A stretch of 64,000 bases of DNA from contig JAAOOA010000157.1 of assembly GCA_012861695.1 (NCBI GenBank), forward strand, positions 428,501 to 492,500, in the 5' to 3' direction. The DNA comes from Trematomus loennbergii (lineage: Eukaryota; Chordata; Actinopteri; Perciformes; Nototheniidae). The notes under the pieces are model-generated. The model worked only from the letters and a program-made list of their open reading frames with translations, did not search any database and was not told the DNA's origin. Positions 63,674 through 64,000 of this stretch are shown here, in pieces; within the stretch, counting starts at the first letter, position 1, and each line of letters begins with the position of its first letter. The translations under genes and the position numbers were made by a program.

Positions 63674-64000
63674 GTGAGTGCAACATCTTCACACATTACA
63701 TTCAAGTTATAGTATTTATAATAACAATGCTTTCCTTATAGAATCCTCCTTGCACTCATTATTATTATAATCCATGCATCCATGACGGTTTCCCGTTGAA
63801 GGTTGCAGGTTATTGGTAGAGTTGAATGGATAACCACAAGGTATTAATATAGAGCTATATCTGTTTCCAGAAATAAGCAGGAGAATCCAGGAGAGGCAGT
63901 TTAATCTGAGATGACGATGACGATGATGATGATGATGTTTGTGTTGTCAGAGGATGTGTCAGAGGCACTGGGAGATGTATAATGTCCTCTCTCTCTTCTT
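63674..64000 (+). other. Last fcgbp intron in the window, possible next exon at the edge
   Basis: Contains a short GAT repeat (about 63914-63937) and TTGTGTTGTCAG at 63940-63951, a possible acceptor. The sequence after it reads G-C-V-R-G-T-G-R-C in phase, only loosely like the expected C-V-P-x-x-x-C-G-C, so I do not call it as an exon. Confidence 0.3.

Noticed and set aside
63952..64000. Next fcgbp exon at the right edge
   Set aside because: The cysteine spacing does not match the expected TIL half, and no donor is visible before the window ends.

Overview
This is a stretch of vertebrate, almost certainly teleost fish, genomic DNA. The reasons are large intron-containing genes with GT-AG splice sites, very long (CA/GT)n arrays, tRNA-derived SINEs, CR1/L2-like LINE fragments, and many hAT and PIF/Harbinger-type DNA transposons with perfect target-site duplications. 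I cannot name the species.

Layout. (1) 1-1005: transposon debris and a (CA)n array. (2) 1079-19241: a zdhhc3-like palmitoyltransferase gene on the + strand, with five shared coding exons and two alternative 3' terminal exons (14927-15084 and 19035-19241). Its 7.5-kb third intron carries a hAT element, a LINE copy split by a 3.2-kb Harbinger-like element with its own Myb/SANT-like gene, and a 1-kb MITE-like element. Later introns carry three more DNA elements. (3) About 21-34.6 kb: an intergenic region of nested transposons, three LINE fragments on the - strand and a duplicated segment. No host gene was recognised there. (4) 34699-63673 and beyond: an fcgbp-like (IgGFc-binding protein-like) secreted mucus glycoprotein gene on the + strand. 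It has 28 recognisable exons coding for a signal peptide, the IgGFc-binding N-terminal domain and four VWD-C8-TIL modules, and it runs off the right edge. Its introns hold a 2.7-kb 48-bp VNTR, 29-bp, 17-bp and 10-bp minisatellites, seven dinucleotide arrays in or next to the gene, three hAT elements with perfect 8-bp duplications, two SINEs and a 98-bp identical copy of part of exon 7.

The two host genes are functionally unrelated: a Golgi protein S-acyltransferase and a gel-associated secreted glycoprotein. Both read as intact genes once about 13 single-base deletions are allowed for. Every one can be explained as the shortening of a run of identical bases, and exon-phase arithmetic independently supports most of them. 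I therefore read them as consensus errors of a long-read assembly, not as pseudogene decay. One of these deletions falls inside the catalytic DHHC motif.

Most interesting leads: the alternative C-termini of zdhhc3; the 48-bp VNTR, whose every unit contains an acceptor-like and a donor-like site bracketing 12 nt; the exact exon-7 fragment beside its paralogous exon; a GC-AG intron; and dinucleotide arrays abutting fcgbp splice sites.
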